Positions 24,394-37,043 of a DNA stretch of 64,000 nucleotides are shown here, piece by piece. Below the pieces are notes generated by a model. It was not told the origin of the DNA. It saw nothing but the letters and a program-made list of their open reading frames with translations, and made no database searches. The position numbers were made by a program, and so were the translations under genes. The DNA is from Stenogyne calaminthoides (Eukaryota; Streptophyta; Magnoliopsida; Lamiales; Lamiaceae). The DNA is taken from contig JBBCBC010000022.1 of NCBI GenBank assembly GCA_037126765.1, positions 4,526,001 through 4,590,000 of the forward strand, in the 5' to 3' direction. The stretch's first letter is position 1, and every line of letters starts with the position of its first letter.

Positions 24394-24520
24394 AACCCTA
24401 AACCCTGAACCCTAAACCCTGAACCCTAAACCCTAAACCCTAAACCCTAAACGATGAACCCTAAACCTTGAACCATGAACCCTAAACTCCCTGAACCGTA
24501 AACCTTGAATCGTAAACTCT
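24394..24520. repeat. Telomere-like AAACCCT tract in fold-back copy 2
   Basis: At least six perfect AAACCCT units, mixed with GAACCCT and other one- or two-base variants, in the same orientation as in copy 1. The less eroded pattern suggests the source element carried a fairly regular telomere-like array. Confidence 0.85.
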
Positions 24521-24575
24521 AAAAAAAAAATAAGAACATGAAATAAGGAAATAAAATATAAGTGTCAAAAATGAC

Positions 24576-26536
24576 TGTTGGGAGATGAATTTAATAAAGA
24601 TATATGATTTTGATTAGATCCCAAAACCCCTGAGTATGACATGTTCAGAATGATCTTGAAAGTTGAGTCAGGATTCAGTTTTTAGAATATTCAGGATGTT
24701 ATCCGAGAATGTATAGTCGCAGAGATATAGTTCGAGATAGTTCTTGAAGACTCAAGAGGATCTTGAAAATCAAGACTCGGCGAGAAGACTCAAAGACATC
24801 ACCAAGATAAAACTACAAAGATTCGAAGACCTCAAGACTCGAAGAGACTCAAGACTCGAGAAGACTCAAGACACAAAAGATCAAGACCGAGAAACTAAAG
24901 ATCAACAATACTGAAGGCACAGTAATTATCAAGACTCAAGAAGTAATGAATGCTCGAGATGAACCTGAATGTTTCGAGGCACTGAATATATCTATCTCAA
25001 TTATGCAATACTGAGAAGATTGTGATTCCTTAGAAAATAGATATTTGCCAAAACATTCAAATGCAGACAAAAGGAAATAAGTCAGAAGTGTTGTTAAGGT
25101 TATATCAAACTCAGAGTTTGTAACCAAAAAGAGCCGTTGAAGGTGTTTACCTTTAACCCGGAGACAAAAAGTCAAAAAGAGGAAGACAACATCGGTGCAT
25201 CATACCGACATCGACAAAGGATGTGTCTGAAAAAAAGGATGTCAGATGTACAAAAATTCCAGACTGCAAAAAGTGAAGACCGGCTACATGAAAGGCTATT
25301 GCCTAGAAAGTGTTAGGGAGTTTCAAACCCTAAATATAGCTGTTTCACACACCACAAGAGGGAACTCACGAAGTTGTCTCTCCAACGGATAGTTTTCAAA
25401 GAGTGACCTTGGTGAATGCCTATAAATCTTGGTGACCCTCTACATTGTAAGGTTACGGGAAATTTATCGCAACTTAAGAGCTCAAGCTTATTCTTGTAAA
25501 AAGTTAAAAGCACTCTAAAAAACTTAGAATTTCCCAAGTGCTTCAATATTGAAGAGAGCTCACTATACTAAGCCTAGCTTGATAAGAATTATCCAAAAGC
25601 TTAGTCGAGATATCCTAACCCTCTTTGCATTGTGCTTCATTGTAAAGGATATCTCATCTAGTTGGAAACCAACCAAGAAACCCCAAACCCTTGTGAAGGT
25701 AGTTGGAGTGTGTTTGTTGGTGAGAAGTGTTGTAAAGAGTTAGTAAACTACGCGGAGTAGTCGAGAAAACTCTAGAGAGGAGAAGTTAGTAAGCTACGGG
25801 GTAGTCCGAAAGCTTGTGTGTGATTGAGTAAGTAAACTGAGGAGGTAGTCGTGAAAACTCAAGGTCGGGTTGAGTAAGTAAACCACGTGGAGTAGTCGAA
25901 AACTCAAGGCCGAAGTTGAGTAAGTAAACTACGCGAGGTAGTCGAAAAGCTTCGAAGTTGATAGTGAATTTCTCTCAAGAGTCGGGAGAGTGGAAGTAGG
26001 AGCTTGAGTCTCTCGAACCACTATAATTCCGTGTTCTTTATTGCTTTCCTTATTCAGGCTTATCCGTTGCATTGACTTGATTTTGAAAGCATACTTTTCA
26101 ATCGATATTCAGGTTGGAATCAATCCCTTTGAAGTTGCATAAGTGAATCACGGCCTAATCACTATTTCATAAAGGGAAGGTTTTCAAAGAAATCTAAAAC
26201 GAAAGTATAATCTAAGGGCCAACCATTCAAGACGATCGAAAAGCTAGAACAGATAGTTACCAAACCGAACTCTCTTCCGAGGATTGAAGAAGTTAGTTAT
26301 CGATCCAAGCAACTCGGGATCTCTCGACACTCGAGGACTCGGTTGGGATTATCCGAGGTTTCGAAAGCGATTCAGATCTTTGTCTCAAGAGACTTTGACT
26401 CGAAGCGATCCGTGCTTCTCGTAACCTAATCTTCGAGGATTATCGACCCAAGTGACCTCAAGAAGAAAAAAGTTTTAAAAACATGAACACGTGTATTCCC
26501 CCCATACACGTGTAAGACTCGTTGCAGGACCGACCA
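24576..26536 (+). repeat. 5' LTR of element C
   Basis: 1961 bp, TGTTGGGAGATG to CCGACCA. TATA box TATAAAT at 25421-25427. At 25736-25962 it has about five tandem units of 42-46 bp, each with GTAAACTACG and GGTAGTCG, also present in the 3' LTR (about 38171-38395). Differences from the 3' LTR are concentrated at CAG/CTG positions up to about 26010; beyond that the two LTRs no longer match well. Confidence 0.85.
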
Positions 26537-26539
26537 AAG

Positions 26540-26551
26540 TGGTATCAAAGC
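26540..26551 (+). promoter_or_regulatory. Primer binding site of element C
   Basis: TGGTATCAAAGC, three bases after the LTR, is one mismatch away from the initiator methionine tRNA complement (TGGTATCAGAGC) used by most plant Copia elements. Confidence 0.85.
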
Positions 26552-26668
26552 GGTGGGTTCAACTTGACCACTCTTTGTGTTGACCAAAGTTTTATTTTCA
26601 AAAATACTTGTGGTCTATCCGAACCGATCTTATTTGTCAAACTTTTTATTTTTCAAGAGATCGTAAAA

Positions 26669-27740
26669 ATGTCTTCTAAAAAACTTCCCATGTTCTCGAT
26701 TGGGAAAACTATGACCTATGGAGATCGAGAGAATGTGCTCATCATCTGTATTCCAAACATGAGCGATGTGGAGAGTGGTCTCTCAAGGACCATTCCGGTT
26801 CTTGTAGTGAATCCCAGAGGAACAGAAGATGAGAGAATTGATCCTAGAGCAGAATTTCCTAAGTCTGATGACCAACTGACTCCTGAGGAGAGAAAGTTAG
26901 TCAATCTAGACTACATTGCAAAAGACACACTATACAAAGACAATTGATGATCGTGTGATGGGAATGATCTCTCCTTTGTAATCTTGCTAAAGAGATTTGG
27001 GATACACTAGGCTCGTTATGTGCCAAGGCTGAGATCATATAAAAGAAAACAAACTTTCAAATTGGCAATTGGAAAGTTTGACCGTTTTGAAATGGATGAT
27101 GGTGAATCAATAGACAAACCTGGAAGTCGATTCACTAAAGATCATGAATGATCTAAATGCACTTGGAAAGAAATACCCACAGAGAGAAGTTGCATTGAAA
27201 ATTCTTAGAGGTCTATCTAAGAAATGGGATATTCATGCAGTGGTGATTGAAAACACCAAGAATATTAACTCAATGTCTTACCAACAAGTCTTCTCTCGAA
27301 TTTGAAAAGCCTATGAATTTGTAATTGATAAGAAATCCAAAAAAAGGCCGACAAAGACAAAGATGATTCTTCATCGAGTAAGAATGTGGCTTTTAAAAGC
27401 CAAAGATAAAACTCAGAAAACTAGAGAGTTCGAGAACCCCCCATGCCAAAATTCGGGATGAGCTTGAGGATAAGCTAAGACTCGATGGCAAGAAGGTTTG
27501 ATAGACTCAATAGTAGATTTGGAAAATACAAAAACTATTACAGAACCACACGTGTGCGGAAGAAATCGAGGACGGATCAACCGAGAAGAAGAAAAGACAC
27601 GAAAAGTGAAGGATCTTCATCCAAGAGAAAGGACTCCAAGTCCAAAGAAGAAAATGATCGAGGATGATGATGCCAACAGATGCTATAACCGCCGGAAGAA
27701 AGGTCACTTCCGGTATGATTGTCCAGTTGAGTGCTAAGGA
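26669..27740 (+). pseudogene. Element C gag
   Basis: The start ATG at 26669 (MSSKKLPMFSIGK) lies about 120 bases after the primer site, and the first frame is open to 26947. Later pieces continue in shifted frames: KFDRFEMDDGE-like sequence near 27080, KILRGLSKKWD near 27200, and a zinc knuckle near 27675-27725 (CYNRRKKGHFRYDC) in which the second cysteine of the CCHC pattern is replaced by Arg. That Arg comes from CGC where a TGC preceded by C would give CTG. Gag would form the particle and bind RNA. Confidence 0.75.
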
Positions 27741-29040
27741 GAGAAGAGAAAGGCAAGCTATAAGAGACCGAAGTTCTCAAGCAAAAAGGTCATGGTTGCG
27801 AAGAAGAACACTCGAGGAGGGATCTAGCTCTTGAGATGAGATATTCTATTGACAAAGGAAAGTGATGACATTTGTCGATGGTCATTGAGGAGGTAAACTC
27901 TTCTTTCTCTGTTGTTGCTCCTACACTAGCACAAGAGTTTTCAAGTTTCGAAAAAAGCAGTCATTTTGACGATGGATTCTTTCGAGAATCGATGAAGGAC
28001 TATGTTGTTTTTGCAAGGATCGCTAAATCAAACTCAAGAGCGAGAATAAAGAACCGAAAGTGAAAATCTAAAATGGAAAGACTCTAGCAATATTGAAGTC
28101 ACTTCTCCGATTAATGGGAGCTCTTGATGGGCTGGATGTTTCGAAAGTACAACTCTCGAGAGAAAAGAAGTTGATAATGTCCCTGGCGAAAAGGCTAGAG
28201 AAATCCATTGAAGAGATTCAACTAATCGTAATCGAAGTTCAATGACCTCTCCGAGAAGCATAAAACTACTGAATGTGAGGATAGTGCATGAAGAAGTTAA
28301 CTCTATTGAATAATGCATCTAATGTAATAGATGAAATTGAGAGTTACCAGAGATCTGTGACTATAAAATATGGATTGGGATACATTCCGGAGGGAACCTC
28401 ACAAGGTCATCTAAATGTTGCGTCAAGTAGCAAGAAGATCTGTCTTTGTAAAACCAAGGGGCACCTACACTTCAAATCAAGAAATGCCCAAGGTTGTAGA
28501 CAAGGAAAAGGACCTATGGTCTCGGTAAGAAACTGAATGATCGGGTTAGAAAGCCCAAACCTCGGTGAAGGCAAGAAAAACTGAAAGATCGATTGGAAAG
28601 TTTCGAGCAAGTACTTCAAAGCCTCGGGCTAAGAATGCAAAACCGAAAGGCTCCACATCGAACTATCAGAGGAATCCTCGGATGAGAAACACTCGCCAGA
28701 GACATTCTCAACGAAGAGACCAAGTCCTCGGTATCTTTGAAGACCCAGATTTCAAGATGCACCTTTGAACCTCACTTGCCTAAGGGTAAAGGTTATTCGA
28801 ACCCGAAGTCATCAAAGATTTAGACCGCCGCACAAAAAGCCTAAGCATCCGAATGTAAGGCTGAACCAAAGAAGAACTCTAAGGCACATGTTCATGCTAA
28901 AGCTAGCACACATATACTAAAAACCGCTAAGGCACCCAGAGTAGTGGATGTATATGTTGATGTTTATGGAAGACAAATTAGCCACTCTAAAGTGATTAGA
29001 GTTGTCAAGGCGATTTGGATTAGAAAGGTCTTTAACCTCG
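27741..29040 (+). other. Element C region between gag and protease, coding but scrambled
   Basis: Basic, serine- and lysine-rich frame fragments (27872-28063, 28288-28536, 28565-28768) follow each other in different frames. They look like the C-terminal gag extension and linker seen in long SIRE-type polyproteins, with a second knuckle-like piece near 28440 (LCKTKGHLHFKSR). No separate gene is supported. Confidence 0.5.
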
Positions 29041-29560
29041 TAGGACCCTACACAAAATGGGTACCTAAGAATTGATCATTTTTTCGGGAGGAAAACCAGG
29101 CACTAAGGCGATGAAAGATCACATGGCACCGATGAGCAGAGATGAAAAAAGCTCGATGTATGGTATATTGACGGTGGATGCTCAAGACATATGCGAGATT
29201 CAAGAAGATGCTTTCATTGACTATGTTGAACAAAGAGGCCCTGAGATCACTTTTGGAGATAACTCAAGGGGCGGTGAAGGATATGGAACTTTGGAAGTCG
29301 ACTCGATTCATATCCATGGTGTTTCATATGTATCCGGATTGAAGCATAACTTGTCGTCAATTAGCCAATTTTGTGATAAGGGTTTCAATGTTGAGTTCTC
29401 CAAGAACTTATGCTTTGTGAAAGATGATACATCACGAAAAAGTATTCTTGACCGGTACAAGAAAGGGAATGTGTATCTTTGTCGATTGGAGTTCAACTCC
29501 TAAAGATACATGTTTAATTGCTAAAAGTTCCACAGATACCAATTGGTTATGGCATAAAAG
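29041..29560 (+). pseudogene. Element C aspartic protease
   Basis: Near 29160-29195 one frame reads WYIDGGCSRHM, the position of the Copia protease active site, where D-S/T-G is required; the middle residue is GGT (Gly) instead of AGT. The following stretch (29217-29503) is continuous: FIDYVEQRGPEITFGDN, YGTLEVDSIHIHGVSYV and LKHNLSSISQFCDKGFNV. The protease would cleave the polyprotein. The active-site change sits in GACGGT where GACAGT is expected, again a CAG position. Confidence 0.75.
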
Positions 29561-30640
29561 AATGAATCACCTAAACTTCAAAACCCTGAACAAGCTTGCA
29601 AGATTAGCTCTTGTGAGAGGGTTGCCTAATGAAGTGTTCAGTAAGGAACACATTTGTGATGCGTGCGAAAAAAAAAACAAGTCAAAGCATCATTTAAAAG
29701 CAAAGTAGAAGTTTCTACTGAGAGAATACTTCAGCTTTTGCATATGGATCTGTTTGGTCCTATAACACCTGTGAGCACTAATGGCAGGAAATACACATTG
29801 GTAGTAGTTGATGACTACTCAAGATATACTTGGGTCATATTCTTACTCAGTAAGAAAGAGACTCGAGATAAAAAAGTCGCGAAATCATTGAAAAGACTCA
29901 AGATTGAGAAAAAATCGAGTGTGGTCAAAATCGAGATCGACAAAGGAACTGAGTTTATAAGTCATATCATTTCTGATTATTGTGTAGCAAATGGAATTCT
30001 ACATGAAACATCAGTTGCAAGGACCCCTCAACAAAATGGTGTTGCTGAAAGAAGGAACAAAACTCTGAAATAAGCTGCAAGGACAATGATAGTCAGGTCG
30101 ATATTCCTAAAAGATTTTTAAAATTTCGCCAACACCGCATGCTACTCTCGAGAATAGATCAATCTTCGACAAAAAGTCAAGGCAAAACGCCTTATGAGCT
30201 TTGGAATGAAAGGAAGCCCTCTTGTTTTTTCTTTTCGTGTGTGTTTGGTTGCAAGTGTTTTATACACAATAATGGTAAAGATCGGTTGAAAACATTTGAT
30301 AGTAAAAGTTCGATGAAGGAATATTCTTAGGATATTCGAAGTCAATAAAAGCTTTCGAGTTTACAACCGTAGGACTCTTTATTGTGGAGGAAACACCTCA
30401 TGTTGTTTTTGATGAATCTGTTTGTGTTCGGAAGAAACAGAACATGATGCAAATGAACCGACTAAGAGGATCGCCAGATTAAGCCCGAAAGCGAAAAGAT
30501 AAATCATCCAATTGAACACGAAAAGAAGAAGTCGGTCATTATCTATGATTGGAGTGACTCGGACTCGAGATAAAGAAGTTCGGGATGGAAATCGGGATGG
30601 TGAGACCCAGAAAACCAACACTCAAAGGTGACCAATCGAA
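29500..30640 (+). pseudogene. Element C pre-integrase and integrase
   Basis: The HHCC zinc-binding part is visible (WHKRMNHLNFKTL, then ICDACEKK, about 29550-29680). The core follows in frame 29663-30073: first Asp in LLHMDLFGPI, second in EIDKGTEF, catalytic Glu in NGVAERRNK, so the D,D,E triad is present. A stop follows at 30071-30073; beyond it the frame shifts near 30130-30170 and again near 30330. Integrase inserts the DNA copy; the ATGAC duplication shows the 5 bp stagger of this family. Confidence 0.8.
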
Positions 30641-30789
30641 CAAACACCCGTTCGGACTCGTGCACGTGATGCCAATGAAGATGTGGTCACGGTGAGGCAA
30701 TTTCTCGAATCTATCAACCAAAGGGGGAACAAATGTCTCGACAATGTTCTCAATAGAATTTCCCGAGGAAGAAGATGATTCCCTTTCTC

Positions 30790-32465
30790 TGCTTTTTTGT
30801 TGTTCCCTGAGTTTGCTGATTTAACTGAACCTAACATTTCAAATGTTGAGGATACCATTGAAGGGGGAACATCAAGAAGGAAATGGTTAGATAGCCATCC
30901 TACAAGCCAGGTTGTGGGTGATCTAACTGAAGGTGTTAAGACTAGAAGGTTCCATGGAGAGAGTGCACTATTCTCGCCGCTTCCTATCGGAGAAAGAACT
31001 CACCGAGATTGGTGAAGCTCTACAAGATTCTCTTTGGATTCTTGCCATGAAAGATGAGTGAATCAATTCTCGAGGAATGAAGTATGGGAGCCGGTAGATA
31101 GACCAGAAAGGCACAATGTCATTGGAACCAAGTGGGTTTTCAAGAACAAAAGAGATGAAAACAACAACATTGTGAGAAACAAGGCAAGGCTAGTTGCACA
31201 AGGTTATTCCCAAGAAGAAGGCTTGGATTATGATGAAACCTTTGCAGACCTGTTGCAACTAGAAGCCATCACATGAAGTGTACAGTCTATCAGATGGATG
31301 TGAAAAGTGCATTTCGAACGGGCGTGCTTAAAAAGAAGAGGTTTATGTGGAACAACCTCCGGTTTCAAAAGAATGACCAAGTTTCTGCTAAGAAAAGCTT
31401 TGTATGGTCTTAAGCAAGCACCCGAGCATGGTATGATACTTTTCACGGTTTCTTCTTGACCATGGTTTTGTCAAAGGAACTATTGATAGAACTCTGTTTT
31501 AGGATAGAGGATGGGAAGATATCTTACTAGTTCGGATATATGTTGATGACATCATTTTTGGATCTCAAACCATCACCGTGTGAAAAGTTTTCAACACCGA
31601 TGAAAGGCAAGTTTGAGACGTCAATGATGGGAGAGATGAATTTCTTTCTAGGACTTCAAGTGAAACAATCAAAGGAAGGAATATTCATCAACGTGCAAAG
31701 TACACGAGATCCGATTGCCAAATATGGTGTATGATTGCAATGCGTTAGAATTCCCATGAATACTAACTCTAAGATGGCAAATCAAGAAGTCATAACGATT
31801 ATAGAGGAATCATTGGATCATTGCTCTATCTCACGCCAAGTAGGGCGAATATAACATTTTCTTTGTTGGGATATGTGCAAGATACCAAGTTAATCTAAAA
31901 TTTAGTCACATGGAGGCCGCCAAAAGATCTTGAAATATCTTAAGGGCACAAATGAATAGAGGATTATGGTATCCGGTGATGATAACCTAGAGTTAAGTGG
32001 TTACTCGAGATGCCGATTATGGAGGATCTGAGAATTGACAGAAGTCCACTTCAGAACTTGTCAATTTCTAGAAAATGTCGATATCTTGGTTTTCGAAGAA
32101 AGCGGACCTCGAGAGCAACAAGTCTTCTTTGAAAGTCAATATACGGTCAGCTTGAAGTCGGCCAGGTACAGATTCTTTCGCTCGCACAACAATTGAGGGA
32201 TTATAAAGTTGTAGCCAATGAAGTACCAATATTTTGTGACAATAATAGTGCCATTGCTATTTCACAAAATGCGGTATTGCACACCGATGCAAGCATGTGG
32301 ATATCGAGATATCACTTCATCGGAGATCATGTCGAGAAGAAGGACATAAGGATGGAGAAAATTCATACCGATAAGCAAAAGAGTGATATCTTGACTAAAC
32401 CTTTGGTTGAATCAAGATTTCAGGAACTTTCGATTGAATTAGGGATGCTAGAACCGTGTGTATAG
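30790..32465 (+). pseudogene. Element C reverse transcriptase and RNase H
   Basis: Pieces in order: linker (30797-31015), RT start (31058-31276; GTKWVFKNKRDENN, KARLVAQGYSQEEG, YDETFA), catalytic YVDD within IYVDDIIF at about 31530-31555, GKFETSMMGEMNFFLGLQ (31600-31660), and RNase H with DADYGG near 32010 and the tail FCDNNSAIAISQN ... KIHTDKQKSDILTKPL (32193-32465). The stop at 32463-32465 is where Copia pol usually ends. At least six frame breaks fall on CAG/CTG positions (for example 31310, 31420, 31525, 32005, 32085). Confidence 0.8.
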
Positions 32466-35400
32466 AGTAAAAAATCAAAAATTGAAGGTTTTCGATGAAT
32501 GAAGTTTTCTCGTAATCCTTCGAGAAGCTCAAGATAAAATGGAAATCTCGAATCGAAGTCTCGAAAACTTCAAGAACATCTTGAACCAATTCAAGACTTT
32601 CAAGATATATCGACATTTTATCAAGATCGATTTTTAAAGAAGACCGATAGAGGAAATTGCCCGAAGAAGTAATGACTCATGCGATCCATTTATTGCTTTC
32701 AAGTAAATTCAAGAATCATTCGCAATAAATATTAAAACACCTGAGGAATGTTTTTTTTTGGGCGGGATCGTTTTAAATTCCGAAGAAGGTCAATAATCAT
32801 TTAATGCTCGCTACATTAATGACCAATGAGGACGTTTTTGGCGGCTTACTTTTTAGGAGATCGTCGGTTCAGTATAATTCATTAATCGGAGATTAATCTC
32901 AACCATTGTTACTCACCTAACCAACACGATTCCCCACGATCTCAAGGCTATATAAACCCCAATCAGCCATTCAAGCCAAAATTTTATCAAACCCCTTCGT
33001 TTTCAAATCTTCGCAATTAAAAATCCCTTTGCCCGTAAATTCTCCAAACCCAAAAAGCTTCCCTTCTTCAATCAAACTCTAAAATGGCTCCAACCCCGTT
33101 TCGAGAGATTAGCCGAAACCAACAAGCCGTGGTACGAAGTTCGTTGTCTCACTTGAAAGCACAACCAACTCAAAGCCGAAGAGGAAGCTCTGATATGATT
33201 CGATCGCTAAACTCACTTAACTAGTCGCAAACCCACTGCACCGGGGAGTTTGCGAAAAGAGGTAATCGAATTCATCTCAGAATTTGAAGATAGATGAAGA
33301 GGGTTGTATGCATTCTAAGTTAATCGTATCACACTTAGAGCGATCATCCAAATACGCCGATTTTGAGAGGGATCGTATATAGTTAGAAAAAATCAATGAT
33401 GTTTTTGAGCTCGTGATAGAGGAGAGGATCTACGACGTATATGTTAGGAAGAGAGCGAGAGTACTTAGATGGGATTGCCGAGAACTCGTTAAGTTTGAGG
33501 CGATTAATCGCATAAAAAGGCACTCAAGTCACAATATCGTGTGTTGATGGAAATTGTGAGCAAGTGCATCATGAGTCTTGCGGGGAGTTTTGAGCAGATA
33601 AGTACCCCAAAGCTCAGATTGATGGCGGCGATAGAAGCTTCACCCACCAAAGATTTCAACCGGGTGAAATTTCTGATCCAGACGGTGAGTGAAGCGTATT
33701 TTAAAGTTTTGAGGAAGATTGACGGGCGATCTCAATCAAAGGCAAGATCCACCATGCCACCAAAATTGCTTACATTTTGGAGATGTCAGAGAGGAGGAGG
33801 ATATCTTCGTCAATTCGACCCCATTTCCTAAATCCAAAATTCTCCTTAAACGCATTGATGCAAGGAAGCAGGTCATCAGGGGGAAGAGAGAAAAGAAGGT
33901 AGAATCACCTTCTGCAGTTGCTGAAAAGGAGACCCAACAAACTAGGGGAAGGTGTTGTTGGAGGCAAAGATGGAGCAAGGAGCAAAAATGATGAAACGAA
34001 GAATCTTGCTCCAAAAACGCAGAAGATTGGTGGTTCTCACGATGAAGATGAAAGTGATTCTCGAAGAGATTCAATGGAGGGTCAAACCGCTCGAGTTCAC
34101 CATTACAAGTGTTGGCTCAAAGTTATCTCCGGTGACACAGGATCGATCGAGTGAGCGTGTCTTTTTTTCGAGGTGCTCGAGACATCGCCGTCTGAGATAA
34201 AATTTCTCAGGAAATTTTCAAAGGAGCTCAGACCTCGAGAGATGCCTACCCGGTGTGTGCAGCTCGATGTAAGAGCCTTCGAGAGTCAATCTAAAGATGT
34301 GTAAGCTCAGATCAAGAGCCAACTCAGACTAAACCGAGGATATACCAATTCAGGCCTCGTAACCCACTCAGATGCAAACCGAGGACCGATCAAGACAAAC
34401 TTCGAGATGTCTTTGAGACTCGTGAGCGTAATATTCTTGATGAGCTCCTCGAAAGGATCTACTTTTTGATCCCTTAGCGTAAACTTCAAATGAACCAGAG
34501 AGCCCGAGATGGAAGAAGGGCAAGGTCAAGAAGGCGAGTGGAGGAAAGGGGGGAACGGTTCATACTTGACCGATACTCGAGCTCAAATTTCATACCCCGA
34601 CCAGAAGATATTTTCTTCAGATTAAGGACAATCAGATTATCCTCAATCGGACTCTTCCCCGAGATGCTTGATATTGTCGCTTTTAGAGGAAGATCGCGGA
34701 ATGAGAGACACTTTTCCGACCGACTTCTCGTGGTTCGAGGACAAAGCTCGAGGATGAAATACGCCCGATTTTGATGAGTTTGGTTCGGAGGAAGTTGGCC
34801 GAGGAGAGCAACTAAAGTTGGTGCCCCAAGCAGCAGAGACAAATCTCAAGATGGAGATGGGGACCAACAGGGAGATGCTGAGGAACAGTCTCAGGAGGAA
34901 AGGAGACTTTTGTTGCTGATCAACCTGGATCTAGTCAACATCGATCGATGATAGTACTCTTGGATCGAGGCGCATTTGAGACCGGAGCTCGTAATGAAGT
35001 CAAGCTCAAGATGATCGGACAAAGACAGGAGGCGAAGATTCCCGAGATTGATCTCACCGATAGAGAAACTTGAGAAGGTTGAGCCAATGATGATCAAGAT
35101 TGCTCAGATGGAAGAGACGTTGGCCAATCAAGCTCAAAAGATGGACGGTCTTAGTCACTCTTCAGAATTGGTGCAAATTCAAAACACTCTAACCACCCAG
35201 ATGACCTACATGGAAGGAAAGCTAAATGAGAAGTTTGAGGGAGTCAAGGCCGAAGTTAAGTGATGAATCGAAGGTAAAACTTCACGTGAAAGTTCGATTT
35301 CCTAGAGGTGAAACCGCGTAAAAGAATGAGGTGTTAATCAAGTCATTGTTGAGGAAATGAGCTCAATGCTCATGACCAAGATGACATGAGATGTTCAAAG

Positions 35401-37029
35401 AAGCACTTTCTCGCCGGGCTTTGCCCACTTATTCAAGAATTTTCGTGGGCTAAGAACCATCTAAGGAGGCCGGAAGACTAACAAGATCGATAGCGTGGAG
35501 AAGTTCGGCCAGCGTGAGCAAAGAGCAATATCACATGAACACAACGCCTTCAGATTTCTTCCAAATTACGGTGCCAAGAAGGGGGAAAAAAGTCAAGATC
35601 TCGCAAAAGTTCATGGCACGCACTTTGGAGAAGAAGGCTCGAAAAGATGTTTAAATGTATAATCAAGCAAAAAGCCTTTAAAGAAGTCTGAGCTACCGAG
35701 AAGTTGAAGTTCGCTTCGGTAGAAAAGCCTATCTACACTGAAGTTTCGAGCAAGCTATGCTTGATGTTGCAAGAGAAACCGAAAAGCTAGAGCAAAGGTT
35801 GGAACAAGCCAGCCTTCGGCCGAATCGCTTATGAAGAGGAAAGCCTTGGGCGTTGTTCAACCCGAAAAGCAAACGCAAAGGCTTTAAGCCAATCCAGAGA
35901 AAATCGATTTCGATGATGAAGAAACAGAACAACCGATTGGAAATCGAGTCTCAACCTCGGAAGAAAGTCTTCAACACGAAAAAATGCTCAAGACACTCCA
36001 AGAAGAACAAGCTAAAGAAAAGTCGCCGCCGGGTCTCAGAACGTCTGTGGATCAAAAAAGAAGATAGAGCGAAGAGCGTAAGCCGAATGAGTGATTTCGG
36101 GAAGTTTATGAAAGCAAGAGGAAAGGAACATCAAAAGTACTAAAATGGCCCCACGTTGATAAATGGATGCCCATCAAACTCAACGATATGTGGGAAGAAG
36201 TCAAGAGAACCTTTCGGGTTCAATTATGATGTTCTCGGGGAATGGAGAGGGAAAGCTCATATCGTAATGAAGCTTTCATTGAATACCTTCTTATCTTCTA
36301 TCCAAAGTATCTACAGAGTGGATTAACTTTGTGGATGAAGGACAGTACTGAGATAGTAGCCCCTCGTCCATATTCCTATCCACCTCCAAAACTTGATAAT
36401 GGCTTGGTGAATGAGAAGGTCATTACTCAAGAGATTGCTCAAGATATCTTTGGTCATTGGGTTTAACAGAAAAAATCAGGACATCATCAAGGAAAGAAAT
36501 GAGCTGAAGAAGAGATTTTTCGGAATGTTTGACCTGGAGGTGCCCGCTGATGAAGTTGAGAATGAAGCAAACTGAAGAGCAGAAGACTGAAGAGCCAAAA
36601 TCAGAAGACTGAAGACCGAAGACTCAGAAGATTTTGTAATCTTTAAATTTTGTCTTTTTGATTTTGTTGATAAACTCATTGTAATATGTAACGGGATACC
36701 AATCATCAATGAAGATTTATCATTATGCTCAAAAGATAATATCTCATTATCTTATTTACATGTCTTTTATTTTGATATGCCTGAATGAATGTCTCTGAAG
36801 AAATTGTCTGAATATGGGGGAAATTGTTTAAGTATTTGGTAATGAACTAGTTAAAGAGATTCATTACTGAAGAAATTGCTGAATGATTAAACTGTTGAGA
36901 AACTCTGAAATTGTTTGGAGATTCTCTAATTTAAGAAATGATTTGGGAGACAACCAATCTTGTAATAGGATAAAACTGAAACATAAAGTATAGGTTATAT
37001 GTTTGTAACAAGATAGGTTTTGCATCATC
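32466..37029 (+). other. Element C long region after pol, with possible extra ORF
   Basis: About 4.6 kb between the pol stop and the polypurine tract, far more than Copia replication needs. A promoter-like stretch is seen: TATATAAA near 32948, then a CT-rich leader and ATGGCTCC at 33084. Downstream frame fragments include 33541-33831 (GSFEQISTPKLRLMAAI), 34490-34774, a probable coiled coil at 35048-35263 (KLEKVEPMMIKIAQMEETLANQ), a lysine-rich part at 35853-36143, and 36242-36466 (YPPPKLDNGLVNEKV). The fragments run mainly on the plus strand, as if from one long ORF broken many times. In SIRE elements this place holds an envelope-like ORF; I see no signal peptide or fusion-like segment, so the function is open. 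Confidence 0.5.
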
Positions 37030-37040
37030 AAAAAGGGGGA
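37030..37040 (+). promoter_or_regulatory. Polypurine tract of element C
   Basis: AAAAAGGGGGA, followed by AAT and then the 3' LTR. It is a typical Copia plus-strand primer and fixes the LTR start at 37044. Confidence 0.85.
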
Positions 37041-37043
37041 AAT

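Noticed and set aside
34486..34842. 118-codon minus-strand frame in element C
   Set aside because: It lies opposite a plus-strand fragment of the extra ORF region and has no recognisable domain.
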